Shown here one piece after another: positions 36,986 to 45,603 of a stretch of 64,000 nt of DNA. The DNA is from an uncultured Clostridia bacterium (GTDB lineage: Bacteria; Bacillota; Clostridia; Christensenellales; Borkfalkiaceae). The translations under genes were made by a program, and so were the position numbers. Location of the stretch: positions 33,813-97,812 of the forward strand of contig CALVWR010000007.1 in NCBI GenBank assembly GCA_944367565.1. The letters are read 5' to 3'. Below the pieces are notes generated by a model, which saw only the letters and a program-made list of their open reading frames with translations, did not search any database and was not told the DNA's origin. Every line of letters starts with the position of its first letter. The first letter of the stretch is position 1.

Positions 36986-38770
36986 TTAATCAATAATGTC
37001 GGCAAGTAACCCGTAACGTCCGTTTTCTTTGCCTTTGGTAAAATGATGTAAAGTAACGCCGTGTTTTTCATAGTCTAATGCGGGAATATTGTTTTCAATA
37101 ATAATAGTTTGCCCGAAATGCTGTGTTTTTATAAGATATTCCATCAACGCAGTTTTCATGCTTTCGGGAGCGGTTTCATCGACGCCTTGTTCAAGCGAAA
37201 GCAAGGGAGAATCCACGATCAAGAACCGCGGCGAAAATTTTCCGAATCTATATAAATATTCACGCATAGCGATTGCAAGCGTAATATTCAAAAAGGCTCT
37301 AAACCCTTTTCCGAAATCACCTTTTTGTTTAGCATTGACGATGACGTCGAAATCTTTTAACGAAAATCTTGCGGATAAAAGATTTTCGTATTTACATTCG
37401 GTAAGAATATCTTTAAATATTTCCGAGATACACGTTTCAAAATCATTGGGAAAATGGTCTCTTGGTTTGTATTCTGCGGTGGAAATATCTTGAGTGGCAA
37501 GTATATCCGTCAGATTTTGATATTTGTCCTTATGTGTTTGTTCTATGATTTCCAGTTCGCGTTGAAGCCGTATATAACTACGGTAATTTTGTAAGGTGTG
37601 TTTAAGTTGCGCTGCTTCCGGTTGAAGTTTGTTTTTCAATAATTCGTCGCTGAAGTGCCTTTCTCTGAAAAGATTTTGTAAATTTTTTTCACAAAGATTT
37701 TTGTCTGCGATAACACTGTTTTGGGTAGCGTCTAATTCCGTTAATAGTTTACTGATGCGAGCGAGTTCGGCGTTAGCCGCATCTATATAGGAAGATAATT
37801 TTTGTTCGGGTAACGTACCGTTACAAAACGGACATTTATTCGGAATAGGCTCATTATTTAAATTCTGTTCACCGTCAACGATAAAGCTTAGTCTTTTGAT
37901 ATCCGAAATATATTGTGAACGGAGTTCGGTATATCGGTCAAGCAAAAGATTGCACTCGGCTAATCGATCGCGTTCGGCAAAAATTTTTGCAAGAGTACCT
38001 TTTTTATTATTAATTTCGGTAATGATTGCAGTTTCGGTTTCCGTTAAACGGTTCAGTAAGATTTGAATTTCGTTTTCAACGGAAACCATAGATATTTCTT
38101 TAAGTTTGGCCGTAAGGGATTTTTGTTGTTCATCCAGTTTTGTAATTTCGCCAGATATGTAGGTTTCAACGGCGCGTTTTCTTGCTTCGCGGATTTTTTT
38201 ATCTTCGTTCGGAGTGATTTTAGAGAAATCCGGCGCAGAAATTAAATACAATAATGCGGATAAAGATGCGGTTTTAGCGGTGTTTTCTTTAGAGATTAAT
38301 ATAGGTTCTTTTTGTATGATTTCTTCTTCAGTAATGAAAAAGGAGTGCAAAAAAGTACGCCAAGTTAAAAACTGTTGCTCGTAACGATTGTTTTTAATAA
38401 TTTTCGGCATGTCGGTAATACCAATTAAACCTAAAAGTGTTTTACCTATATCTTTAAGGGCATATTCTCCGGAAACGACGTTTGGGTTTTGGCTCGAAAC
38501 ATAGATTTTATTTTTACCGATTGTTCTTTCGAGAAAAACGTCACCATAGTCAGTGCTGATGAGTAGTTGAATAACGGAATAACCATGTTTTTGGGGAATA
38601 GGTATATTTTTACTGCCGAAAATAAAATCGATACATTTTACAATACAAGTTTTTCCGGAATCGGAAACGCCGTAAACGATGTTTAAGCCTTCGTTAAAAT
38701 CGATATGAGAGGGGGCTTTGTTTTCGCCTAATATGGAAAGTCGTTTAATATAGAATTTACTCATTGCCAT
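36986..38770 (-). CDS. SMC/Rad50-like ABC ATPase (DUF3732 type, ABC-3C defence component)
   Basis: 594 residues. Walker A is GVSDSGKT (34-41); long coiled-coil stretches run from about 190 to 440 and are interrupted by a Rad50-like zinc-hook motif NKCPFCNGTLPE (about 305-316). Near the C-terminus come FGKGFRAFLNITLAIAM (signature helix) and Walker B FLIVDSPLL (about 515-523). The protein is shorter than true SMCs. It overlaps the middle-component gene by 14 nt. In ABC three-component systems this type of ATPase senses a trigger and licenses an effector. MSKFYIKRL (ATG 38764) is an alternative start. Confidence 0.8.
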   Translation of the reverse strand: MAMSKFYIKRLSILGENKAPSHIDFNEGLNIVYGVSDSGKTCIVKCIDFIFGSKNIPIPQKHGYSVIQLLISTDYGDVFLERTIGKNKIYVSSQNPNVVSGEYALKDIGKTLLGLIGITDMPKIIKNNRYEQQFLTWRTFLHSFFITEEEIIQKEPILISKENTAKTASLSALLYLISAPDFSKITPNEDKKIREARKRAVETYISGEITKLDEQQKSLTAKLKEISMVSVENEIQILLNRLTETETAIITEINNKKGTLAKIFAERDRLAECNLLLDRYTELRSQYISDIKRLSFIVDGEQNLNNEPIPNKCPFCNGTLPEQKLSSYIDAANAELARISKLLTELDATQNSVIADKNLCEKNLQNLFRERHFSDELLKNKLQPEAAQLKHTLQNYRSYIRLQRELEIIEQTHKDKYQNLTDILATQDISTAEYKPRDHFPNDFETCISEIFKDILTECKYENLLSARFSLKDFDVIVNAKQKGDFGKGFRAFLNITLAIAMREYLYRFGKFSPRFLIVDSPLLSLEQGVDETAPESMKTALMEYLIKTQHFGQTIIIENNIPALDYEKHGVTLHHFTKGKENGRYGLLADIID

Positions 38771-39212
38771 CTCCTATTTTTAATTTTGCGATTTCGTGGA
38801 TAAAAGAAACGAGTTGCTGTTCGGTTTTGTTTTTTGTAAAGGTATAAAGAGGGATAAGCGTTGCAATATATTCTTTTGCATAATCGGTGTTCAAGTGCTT
38901 AACGAAGGATAGTCCGTTTTCTGTAATCGAATAGTAAAAACCAAAGGGATTATAGTCTGCGGAAATTAAATTGCGGAGAACGAGCATTTTAATTGCTTCT
39001 TGAATAATATTTCTTTTGGCAGTATATTCGCAAGAAGAAAAAGTGTTATCACCGTTAAGATTTGAATCGGTTATACCGAACTCTTTTCCATATAAAGCAA
39101 TAAAATCCAGAGCTGTGATCATGTCCGTACTGAAAGCGCGGTCGCGGTTAAAAGATAAAAGTAACAGTACGCGCAGCGCGTTTTCAAACGGAGAGTTGAA
39201 AAGATTATTCAT
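38757..39212 (-). CDS. ABC-3C middle component-like protein
   Basis: 151 residues from ATG 39212 (MNNLFNSPFENALRVLLLLS), which overlaps the upstream stop as ATGAATAA. A winged-helix-like core is suggested by ALDFIALYGKEFGI, AIKMLVLRNLISADYN and FYYSITENGLSFVKHL. Small proteins of this pattern sit between the C-terminal component and the ABC ATPase in ABC-3C conflict systems and are thought to couple them. The call depends on gene order and motif look. Confidence 0.65.
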   Translation of the reverse strand: MNNLFNSPFENALRVLLLLSFNRDRAFSTDMITALDFIALYGKEFGITDSNLNGDNTFSSCEYTAKRNIIQEAIKMLVLRNLISADYNPFGFYYSITENGLSFVKHLNTDYAKEYIATLIPLYTFTKNKTEQQLVSFIHEIAKLKIGDGNE

Positions 39213-40146
39213 TTGTTGCCACCCAAGTAATTTTTTTATGGTTGACGAGAATATGGCAAGCGCCTTTTTTTTCACTGCTACCGATCCAATTCGGTAGAGT
39301 TTCGAGCAACGATTTCCCTTGCGGACGATTACCTGCCTGTTGGAGAACTTTTAACAAACGTTCGTATCCGTTGGGGTGAGCTTGATCATGTACATCGATA
39401 ATACTATCGTAAGTATCCTGAATAAATATTTCAAACTGATTATATATGCCGGTATCGCGGACTTTACGGTTGATCGCTTCTGCATTATAGAAATTTTGTC
39501 TTTGTTCGTTAAAATTTCTTAAGTATTTCGGCGGAACGGAATCGGCGTTGATTTGAGGAAGATTTTCGGCGTCAGCATAGGCTTTTAACAGTTCCGTGAT
39601 ATAAACATGTTCGGAAGAATCGATATCGTTTGGTGGGATAAGTTTATCGGGCAAAATAAGTTCTTTTCCGTTTATATAAATTTTTCCCTTGAAAATAGAG
39701 TAAGCTTGATGATCTGACGGTTCGGGAAGAGCGCTTTCTTCGATATCGTTCGGCTGTTGCAGTGCATAGAGATAAACGTGAGATAAAAATTTAGATAAGT
39801 GTTGTTCGTCCGCTTGAGAAATCATAGCGGATTTTTCTATATCTGGAATGGAGTCATCACCATGAATAACGCCGACAAGCAAAGAAAGAAGTTTTGGTAT
39901 CTTCAGCTGGTTGATATGCGGGACGATAGTTTCCTGAAAATATTCATCTAAAGAGGGAACGTTATTTTCCTTGATGTATTTAGGAAGATTCTTTTTAGAA
40001 TTTATAAAACGACTTTGGTCGCCGGGATCAATATTAAAATTATTGCCGATAAACGGACGAAACAGCGTTTCTATTAAATATTCGTTAGAATAGGCCGTTG
40101 CGTCTTTTAATAATCGCGCAAAGCTACCGAAACATAATTTACTCAT
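39205..40146 (-). CDS. ABC-3C C-terminal-component/effector-like protein
   Basis: The 313-residue protein starts MSKLCFGSFARLLKDATAYS, an opening found in mobile-element proteins linked to ABC ATPases. A middle part HLSKFLSHVYLYALQQPN is followed by a C-terminal half (YNAEAINRKVRDTGIYNQFE and YDSIIDVHDQAHPNGYERLL) resembling the ABC-3C C-terminal domain that contacts the other components. No nuclease or other toxic motif is visible, so the effector activity is unknown. First gene of the operon, behind a strong promoter. Confidence 0.6.
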   Translation of the reverse strand: MSKLCFGSFARLLKDATAYSNEYLIETLFRPFIGNNFNIDPGDQSRFINSKKNLPKYIKENNVPSLDEYFQETIVPHINQLKIPKLLSLLVGVIHGDDSIPDIEKSAMISQADEQHLSKFLSHVYLYALQQPNDIEESALPEPSDHQAYSIFKGKIYINGKELILPDKLIPPNDIDSSEHVYITELLKAYADAENLPQINADSVPPKYLRNFNEQRQNFYNAEAINRKVRDTGIYNQFEIFIQDTYDSIIDVHDQAHPNGYERLLKVLQQAGNRPQGKSLLETLPNWIGSSEKKGACHILVNHKKITWVATNE

Positions 40147-40232
40147 CTTTTCCCCAATTCCTCACCAAATTCTTACCAATCGAATACCAAAGACAAAGCA
40201 AGAAAAATTGTATATACTCAAAAATGTAAAAG

Positions 40233-40244
40233 GCAATCGATTGC
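40233..40244. promoter_or_regulatory. Palindrome GCAATCGATTGC, operator candidate
   Basis: A perfect 12-bp palindrome lies about 13 nt inside the defence transcript, a typical place for an autorepressor such as the operon's own Xre protein. Confidence 0.5.
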
Positions 40245-40263
40245 ATAGATAATATTCAAATTT

Positions 40264-40292
40264 AGTATAGCAAATATCTTTGCGAAAGTCAA
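40264..40292 (-). promoter_or_regulatory. Promoter TTGACT-17-TATACT of the defence operon
   Basis: On the minus strand TTGACT (40287-40292) and TATACT (40264-40269) are 17 bp apart. Transcription would start near 40257, with a leader of about 110 nt before ATG 40146. Tandem ATTGGTA-like words lie close to the gene start. Confidence 0.75.
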
Positions 40293-40327
40293 TATCGTCT
40301 TTACAAAAACAAAAAAGGAGGAAAAAT

Positions 40328-40480
40328 ATGGAAGAGATACGGAATAGTGCTAACAAGTTAATTTGCCGGATAGACAAGCAGTCGAAATCAGTCGAAATCG
40401 TCTTGAAGGGCAATGTAACGATCGTTCGTTTTTTAGATGACGGTAACGTAGAAATCATAAACGCTAATCGGGCGACGTAA
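40328..40480 (+). CDS. Small conserved-looking protein, function unknown
   Basis: 50 residues starting MEEIRNSANKLICRIDKQSK at ATG 40328, placed 7 nt after a perfect AGGAGG ribosome site. The composition (KLICRIDKQSKSVEIVLKG and VRFLDDGNVEIIN) suggests a small beta-sheet protein. It is divergent from the defence operon and followed by a terminator, so it forms its own unit. No family recognised. Confidence 0.6.
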   Translation: MEEIRNSANKLICRIDKQSKSVEIVLKGNVTIVRFLDDGNVEIINANRAT

Positions 40481-40513
40481 GTCCTGAAACATCAATATAA
40501 ATCCGTAGACCGC

Positions 40514-40560
40514 AAGACGGCAAGGAAGGCAAATATAATCAAGCCTTTCTGCCGTTTTCT
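40514..40560 (+). terminator. Terminator after the 50-residue gene
   Basis: AAGACGGCA-GGAAGGC pairs with GCCTTTC-TGCCGTTTT around an AT-rich loop, ending in TTTTCTTG. Confidence 0.75.
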
Positions 40561-40610
40561 TGTTTACGGAAAACCGGCTCTGCGGATTTAAGAAATTCAA
40601 GGAGTCGAAC

Positions 40611-41087
40611 ATGAAAACAATTAATTATGAAATCGAAGGCAAAACAATGGAAATTGAAGTATCGGAAGAATGCGCCGTAGCGTATTTTGCAATTTTAACG
40701 GAGGAGAAAAGGGGTGTATGGCGAAGTAAAAAGCGTAAAGAAAGCTCGCTTGAATTAATGAGTGAAGCAGGCTTTCAGTTTGAAGCGCTTCATTCCGACG
40801 TAGAGGAAAACTATATACAAGGCGAACAGACGGAGAACTTAAAGAATGCCATTTTAAAGCTATTGCCTGCACAACGCGAACTTATTGTGCAGATATATTT
40901 CAATGGAAAAAGTCAAACGGAAATTGCAAGGGAATATGGTATCGGAAAAGCTGCATTACATGACCGCTTGCAGAGAACATTGGTAAAATTAAAAAAAATT
41001 TTAGAAGATTCCACGTACTTTTACGAATCCCGTTCCCTTATAAGTGAGAGGACTGCCTCTCAAAAGCAAAAGGAGAAACGTTTATGA
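40611..41087 (+). CDS. Sigma-70 region 4-like regulator
   Basis: 158 residues. The C-terminal half is a sigma-70 region 4: LKNAILKLLPAQRELIVQIY then KSQTEIAREYGIGKAALHDR and LQRTLVKLKKIL. No region 2 is seen, so it is not a full sigma factor; such short proteins are common in phages and mobile elements of Bacillota and may redirect RNA polymerase to element promoters. Ribosome site AAGGAG is before ATG 40611. It overlaps the next gene by ATGA. Confidence 0.75.
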   Translation: MKTINYEIEGKTMEIEVSEECAVAYFAILTEEKRGVWRSKKRKESSLELMSEAGFQFEALHSDVEENYIQGEQTENLKNAILKLLPAQRELIVQIYFNGKSQTEIAREYGIGKAALHDRLQRTLVKLKKILEDSTYFYESRSLISERTASQKQKEKRL

Positions 41088-41329
41088 GCGATATGTATCA
41101 AAAAGTAGCGTATATAGGATTGCGAGATACAGATGGTTCATATCTCATGAATGTACCTTTGTATGTGAAAGTAAAGGAGTTGAACAAAAATGGTGTAACG
41201 GATATGCAGGAAGAATTGATTCACAGAATTTCGGAAATTATGATGAAACGGTATGAAAAACAGATAGGCGAATATATTGCAAGTCGTAAAGAGGTGAAAG
41301 CAAATGAAAATGTACAGGGTAGAGTGTAA
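41084..41329 (+). CDS. Hypothetical element protein
   Basis: 81 residues, starting MSDMYQKVAYIGLRDTDGSY in a 4-nt overlap with the sigma-like gene and overlapping the next gene by 26 nt. No membrane span, no known motif; a helical C-terminal half (HRISEIMMKRYEKQIGEYI). Tight coupling suggests a shared role with its neighbours. Confidence 0.55.
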   Translation: MSDMYQKVAYIGLRDTDGSYLMNVPLYVKVKELNKNGVTDMQEELIHRISEIMMKRYEKQIGEYIASRKEVKANENVQGRV

Positions 41330-41519
41330 TTTCGGAAGTAAATATTTCGACGGCGCGGCGAAAGCATTTGCATTTTTTGAAAAATGTAAAAAACGGCATT
41401 TAGATGTGGAAATCTGGTTGGTTGAGTATTTCTATTTAAAAAAGTCCAACAGATATTCGGCAAAACAGGAGTTGTTAGCTTATACGGTTACGCGCTTGCC
41501 GAAAATGGAAAATGTTTAA
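41304..41519 (+). CDS. Hypothetical element protein
   Basis: 71 residues (MKMYRVECNFGSKYFDGAAK ...). Ribosome site AGAGGTG lies 9 nt before ATG 41304. The pattern of alternating hydrophobic and charged residues suggests a small alpha/beta fold. No family recognised. Confidence 0.5.
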   Translation: MKMYRVECNFGSKYFDGAAKAFAFFEKCKKRHLDVEIWLVEYFYLKKSNRYSAKQELLAYTVTRLPKMENV

Positions 41520-41577
41520 TAAATATTACTCTATATTGTATCAATGCGTTTTAGAAAGCGGCCGAATCTATAACGAA

Positions 41578-41607
41578 TTGATGGGTAAAAAGTAAATTTG
41601 TTATAAT
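41578..41607 (+). promoter_or_regulatory. Promoter TTGATG-18-TATAAT for the structural block
   Basis: TTGATG (41578-41583) and TATAAT (41602-41607), 18 bp apart, lie 55 nt before ATG 41662, in the only gap between the small regulatory genes and the block of structural-type genes. Confidence 0.65.
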
Positions 41608-41661
41608 GCTTAGCTAACGGCAACACGGGCAAGAAACTAAAAAATTTAAGGAGAAAAAAAT

Positions 41662-41967
41662 ATGGCAAAAAAAGATAATGCCGCCGTCGAATCGCAGAAA
41701 AGCAATTCGACACGGGATTACAACAAGCGGAGATGGATGGTTCCCTCCAAACGCGCTAAGGGTTACGCCGAAGAACGGAAAAAAGGCGTATATATGCGCG
41801 GAGAAAAAAACGGCGAAGAATTGAGCGAATACGACAAAGGACTTCGTTCCGGGTATCTGCTTTCTCAATCCGACGGCACGGGGATTTACAAGTACAAAAA
41901 AGCGCTTGCGGAAGGCAAAAGTAAAAATCAGGCAAAAGTGATTTCGCAAAGAAAAGGCAAAGATTAA
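41662..41967 (+). CDS. Small, very basic protein
   Basis: 101 residues rich in Lys and Arg (MAKKDNAAVESQKSNSTRD, KRRWMVPSKRAKGYAEERKK, ALAEGKSKNQAKVISQRKGK), with no hydrophobic segment. It probably binds nucleic acid. A ribosome site AAGGAG is 8 nt before ATG. In an inovirus setting it could coat or condense DNA, but this is inference. Confidence 0.55.
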   Translation: MAKKDNAAVESQKSNSTRDYNKRRWMVPSKRAKGYAEERKKGVYMRGEKNGEELSEYDKGLRSGYLLSQSDGTGIYKYKKALAEGKSKNQAKVISQRKGKD

Positions 41968-41984
41968 AAAGGAGAAATAAAAAC

Positions 41985-42350
41985 ATGGAAAAAATTCAAG
42001 AAAAAAATAAAATTTACGTCGAACGTGAAACGTTTGAAAAGGAAGATAAAACATATTATTCGTATTTTATCAAAGGCAAGGTTCGCGGCAAGGACGTAAG
42101 AGTGGCAATCATTCCCCCGGATAAGGGCGGGTACACGGTTCTGGATATCGTATTCGGCGAAGAAATGGCGGCAGAATTGGTATTAAAGCCGTATGAAATC
42201 AAAGACGAGGCAACGGGAAAAACGCTCAGCGGAAACACCTACGCTGTACAAACTACGGACAGCGACGGCGAAGTGTATGAATGCGCGGTCAAGCCTTTCC
42301 GCGCTTCGGATAAAGCGCTCTTGAATATGCTACTTAAAAAAGCGGCGTAA
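41985..42350 (+). CDS. Small beta-rich protein, possible single-strand DNA-binding protein
   Basis: 121 residues with alternating strands (KTYYSYFIKGKVRGKDVRVA, GYTVLDIVFGEEMAAELVL, NTYAVQTTDSDGEVYECAV) and no membrane span. Size, beta content and position before the membrane proteins match the ssDNA-binding protein (gene V-like) of filamentous phages, yet no sequence motif proves it. Ribosome site AAAGGAG precedes ATG. Confidence 0.5.
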   Translation: MEKIQEKNKIYVERETFEKEDKTYYSYFIKGKVRGKDVRVAIIPPDKGGYTVLDIVFGEEMAAELVLKPYEIKDEATGKTLSGNTYAVQTTDSDGEVYECAVKPFRASDKALLNMLLKKAA

Positions 42351-42361
42351 CGCAATAACTG

Positions 42362-42390
42362 CGGCGGCTTGCGTGAAAACCGAGCCGCCG
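42362..42390 (+). repeat. GC-rich hairpin between genes
   Basis: CGGCGGCT (42362-42369) pairs with AGCCGCCG (42383-42390). Only three T follow (AAATTT), so it is more likely a processing or stabilising hairpin than a terminator. Confidence 0.4.
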
Positions 42391-42419
42391 AAATTTAAGA
42401 ATATATAGGAGATACAACA

Positions 42420-43577
42420 ATGAAAAACGATTTATACAAACACGAAAAAAGCGACAGCGTGAAGTGGGTATTGACGCTTATCGCGTTTTTAATCGTCGGC
42501 GTACTGCTTGCGGCAGTTATCACGCAAGGGTTCAAAACGGCAAACCCGTGGGGCTGGCTGGATAAAGAACACGAGCATAGTTATGTAGACGGTATCTGTA
42601 CGGAATGCGGCGAAAAACAACCCGAACAAACCGGCGGCATGCTCGTCGGCGAAAGTACGGAAAACGGTATATCGCTGATGAGCAAAAAAATAACGAAAGC
42701 GGATTACGCGGCATACGGCGTGTCCCCCTTTGCCGAAAGCGCGCAGATATTAACGGCGACGGTTGAACCGAGTAACGCCAAAGATAAAGCGGTGGATTGG
42801 TCCATTGGGTTTGTCAACGCAAACTCGGAGTGGGCGACGGGAAAAACCGTAACGGATTACGTAACAATAACGCCGGAAAGCGACGGAGCCTTAACCGCCA
42901 CGGTGGAATGTCTGCAAGCGTTCGGGGAACAGATTCAAGTTACCGTGACGCATCGAAACAACGAAAAAGCGACTGCGAGCTGTACGGTAGATTTTGCTAA
43001 AAAACTTTTGGGGATGCGTTTTTTCAGTCCGAAAAACGAGATAGATTTTGTGTTCGGAGAAGACGAAACCTTTGATTGTGTAGACGACGAAGCCTATGAA
43101 TTTGCCCCCATATACAGCGAGTATACGTTAAATGACGTTTTGGAGAACAACTTCACGCTAACGGCGAGAATAAACGAAGATTTCGTAGCGGCAATGCAAG
43201 CGGAATTGCCGGAAGAAACGATTACCGACGCATTGACAACGGAAGTGGAATATAAATTAAAGGACGGCAAATTCGTTACTACACAAGAGGTATTATTCGA
43301 TGAATTTATTTTTGCCGACGACGCAAAAAGTCTGTCCATATTTTCCATCGACGAATTATATGGATTTAACGCCTCTATGCTTCAAGTTCAAAAATATCAT
43401 AATGCGGCGGTAACCGTAATGAAAGAGCACCCGGATTATACGTATTATACGCTGACGTTGGAAACGGGCGGATTGTACTCTTCGTTCAGCGCCTCAATAA
43501 AATATTCACCTGACAGAAGTCGACTGCATTATAAGGTAACAAATATCGTCTTAGGTCAGGAAAGCGTCGTATTTTAA
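42420..43577 (+). CDS. Single-pass membrane protein with Ig-like ectodomain
   Basis: 385 residues. One membrane helix near the N-terminus (VLTLIAFLIVGVLLAAVITQ, about 17-36), then a short HEHSYVDGICTECGEKQ segment with CxxC, an Ig-like repeat (ILTATVEPSNAKDKAVDWSI) and a long beta-rich part. The N-in, C-out orientation would show most of it outside the cell. It begins a run of four membrane or secreted proteins, as in the virion and adsorption genes of filamentous phages. No family named. Confidence 0.55.
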   Translation: MKNDLYKHEKSDSVKWVLTLIAFLIVGVLLAAVITQGFKTANPWGWLDKEHEHSYVDGICTECGEKQPEQTGGMLVGESTENGISLMSKKITKADYAAYGVSPFAESAQILTATVEPSNAKDKAVDWSIGFVNANSEWATGKTVTDYVTITPESDGALTATVECLQAFGEQIQVTVTHRNNEKATASCTVDFAKKLLGMRFFSPKNEIDFVFGEDETFDCVDDEAYEFAPIYSEYTLNDVLENNFTLTARINEDFVAAMQAELPEETITDALTTEVEYKLKDGKFVTTQEVLFDEFIFADDAKSLSIFSIDELYGFNASMLQVQKYHNAAVTVMKEHPDYTYYTLTLETGGLYSSFSASIKYSPDRSRLHYKVTNIVLGQESVVF

Positions 43578-43589
43578 CGAAAGCAAACC

Positions 43590-44183
43590 ATGAGCAAGAC
43601 AGATAAGCGTATCGGTATATTGGGCAATATTATAACATGGGCGCTTGTAATTTTATTATTGCTCGGAATAACGGGCGGAACGGCATATTTTCTGTTGCGC
43701 AGTCAAGGCGTTACTTTTTACGTTGAACACGAAGGAAAAAAATGTTACGCAAATGCCGACGGCGCATACGTAAATCTAAAAGTCGGCGAAATAAGCCGGT
43801 TCGACGTAAAAACCCTGACGGGCGGCGAAGTCGGTTATTCGGTAAAAGTTACGGCAAGCAACGTAAATAATTTTACCTTTACTGCAAACGGCGAAGAGCA
43901 TACCTTTTACACGGGAACGACAGAGAACGACGATTATACCGACGTATTCGAAATAGAACGGGGTTTAAGCGGATTTTCGGTTGCGGTACCGGAAAGGTTT
44001 ACGGTAAAAAAAGCGGTGGAAGCAAAATACGGCGGAGAAATAACGCTTAACGGTGAATTGAACGCGGAAAACAGTTATTTCATACTAACGGTGACAGCGG
44101 AAACGAGCGTCGTAAAATTATGGCTGATTTTTTCAAGCGACGCAACGGAAATATTTCTAAATCCGCCGACGACAGTATTTTAA
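43590..44183 (+). CDS. Single-pass membrane protein, function unknown
   Basis: 197 residues, one strongly hydrophobic helix (ITWALVILLLLGITGGTAYF, about 15-34) followed by a beta-rich outside part with no known domain. It lies 12 nt after the previous gene, without a clear ribosome site. A minor virion or assembly protein is possible. Confidence 0.5.
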   Translation: MSKTDKRIGILGNIITWALVILLLLGITGGTAYFLLRSQGVTFYVEHEGKKCYANADGAYVNLKVGEISRFDVKTLTGGEVGYSVKVTASNVNNFTFTANGEEHTFYTGTTENDDYTDVFEIERGLSGFSVAVPERFTVKKAVEAKYGGEITLNGELNAENSYFILTVTAETSVVKLWLIFSSDATEIFLNPPTTVF

Positions 44184-44194
44184 GGAGAAAGACG

Positions 44195-45553
44195 ATGAAA
44201 AAGATAATTATATTATTCCTTACATACGTTCTTACTCTTCTATGCGTGCCTATACCCGCCTATGCGGATACGGGATATACCGGCGTATTGGAAGATTTAA
44301 AAAAAGACGAAAGTTTTTCGGTAGATTACTACCCCGCAAACGGCGCGGACTATTCCCTAAACATGATACAGATAGCGGAAAGTACGGATAACGAACTTTT
44401 CGTATATCTGTATCAGCCGAGCGGGCAAACCAAAGATTTAAGAGCGTCGTCCATCAATATTTCCATTACCGTAAACGACGAGATAAGTTATAGAAATTAC
44501 AAGCTGACTTATCTTAGTTCAAACGGAGTTTTTTATAAATATCTGGTAAAAGATTTCACGGTATTAAACGAGCCGACAAGGTATTACGCCATAAGTTCCG
44601 TTTACCGCCCGTTTGACGAAAGCATAGACGATTCTGCGGAACACGGCAACGAGATTACCGAAATAAATTACGACGTATCCAAACAGTATTGTTTCGGGAC
44701 AATCAACGGCAAGCCTTATGTGCAGGTCGTGGATATTGAAACGATAACCGTAACGGATAAGTTTGTAGGATTTGTACGGTATAAAGACGGGTTTCAGCTC
44801 TACGTCGGGGCGTGCGACAGCCATTTCGTGGCGTTCAATACGGACAAGCCTATGGATAAACTGCTGGAAGCCGACGTGTATTATACTTCGCAGGAATATT
44901 CGTGGTCGTTCGCGGTAGGCGCGGGAGAAAACGAAACGTTCTACGACAAGCAAGATAACTACGCTTATTTGAAATACACGGATAAAGTGGAACATACGGG
45001 CGGGGGCTGGTTCGCGGGAACGTATAAGTGGGACAGAATACAAACGGTGGAAGATTTTATAGCGAACGAAAATATGATGCAGAATGTATACGCGGGAGCG
45101 CTCATAGATGTCTCCGTAGCGAACAAAATTACCGACGAAGGGCTAAACGCCCTGAAAGGAAAGAAATGGGTATTGCGGTTTGCGGAAACAAGTTATTCTT
45201 CCACGTCGGGCGGTATGTCTACGGTTGCGTTTTCCACTTTGGTCGGCGACGTCACTATCTTGCGCTTGAAATTTGAAACCGACGGCGTTACATACAATCT
45301 CGGCGTTATAGACAACAAACAGACGGGCAGTGATGAGCCGGTAAACGATGGGGAGGTCGTTGTTAATGGCAGCGACGGATGTAAAAATCTGTTATCTATC
45401 CTTTTATGGATAATATCGGTTTTGATTCTCGTCCCGCTCCTGCCGTATCTTGTCAAAGGAATCATATGGCTGATTACTCTGCCGTTTAAGGCGATTCGTT
45501 CCGCAAAAGAAAAACGAAAACAAAAAAAGAACAACAAGAAAAAGGAGGATTAA
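44195..45553 (+). CDS. Secreted protein with C-terminal membrane anchor (pIII-like adsorption protein candidate)
   Basis: 452 residues. An N-terminal signal peptide (MKKIIILFLTYVLTLLCVPI, cleavage expected after AYA), a roughly 380-residue outside part and, at the end, a membrane helix (LLSILLWIISVLILVPLLPY) followed by a very basic tail. Signal peptide, large ectodomain and C-terminal anchor is the layout of filamentous-phage receptor-binding protein pIII, and it lies just before the assembly ATPase, as pIII-type genes do. Ribosome site AAGGAG precedes ATG 44195. No sequence match to known pIII is claimed. Confidence 0.55.
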   Translation: MKKIIILFLTYVLTLLCVPIPAYADTGYTGVLEDLKKDESFSVDYYPANGADYSLNMIQIAESTDNELFVYLYQPSGQTKDLRASSINISITVNDEISYRNYKLTYLSSNGVFYKYLVKDFTVLNEPTRYYAISSVYRPFDESIDDSAEHGNEITEINYDVSKQYCFGTINGKPYVQVVDIETITVTDKFVGFVRYKDGFQLYVGACDSHFVAFNTDKPMDKLLEADVYYTSQEYSWSFAVGAGENETFYDKQDNYAYLKYTDKVEHTGGGWFAGTYKWDRIQTVEDFIANENMMQNVYAGALIDVSVANKITDEGLNALKGKKWVLRFAETSYSSTSGGMSTVAFSTLVGDVTILRLKFETDGVTYNLGVIDNKQTGSDEPVNDGEVVVNGSDGCKNLLSILLWIISVLILVPLLPYLVKGIIWLITLPFKAIRSAKEKRKQKKNNKKKED

Positions 45554-45560
45554 CAAAAAC

Positions 45561-45595
45561 CGGCGCCGGAAGAAAAATCTTTCGGCGCTGTTTTT
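45561..45595 (+). terminator. Internal terminator before the assembly-ATPase gene
   Basis: CGGCGCCG (45561-45568) pairs with CGGCGCTG (45583-45590, one G-U pair), followed by TTTTT. It would reduce read-through from the structural block into the ATPase gene. Confidence 0.7.
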
Positions 45596-45603
45596 AAAAC
45601 ACC

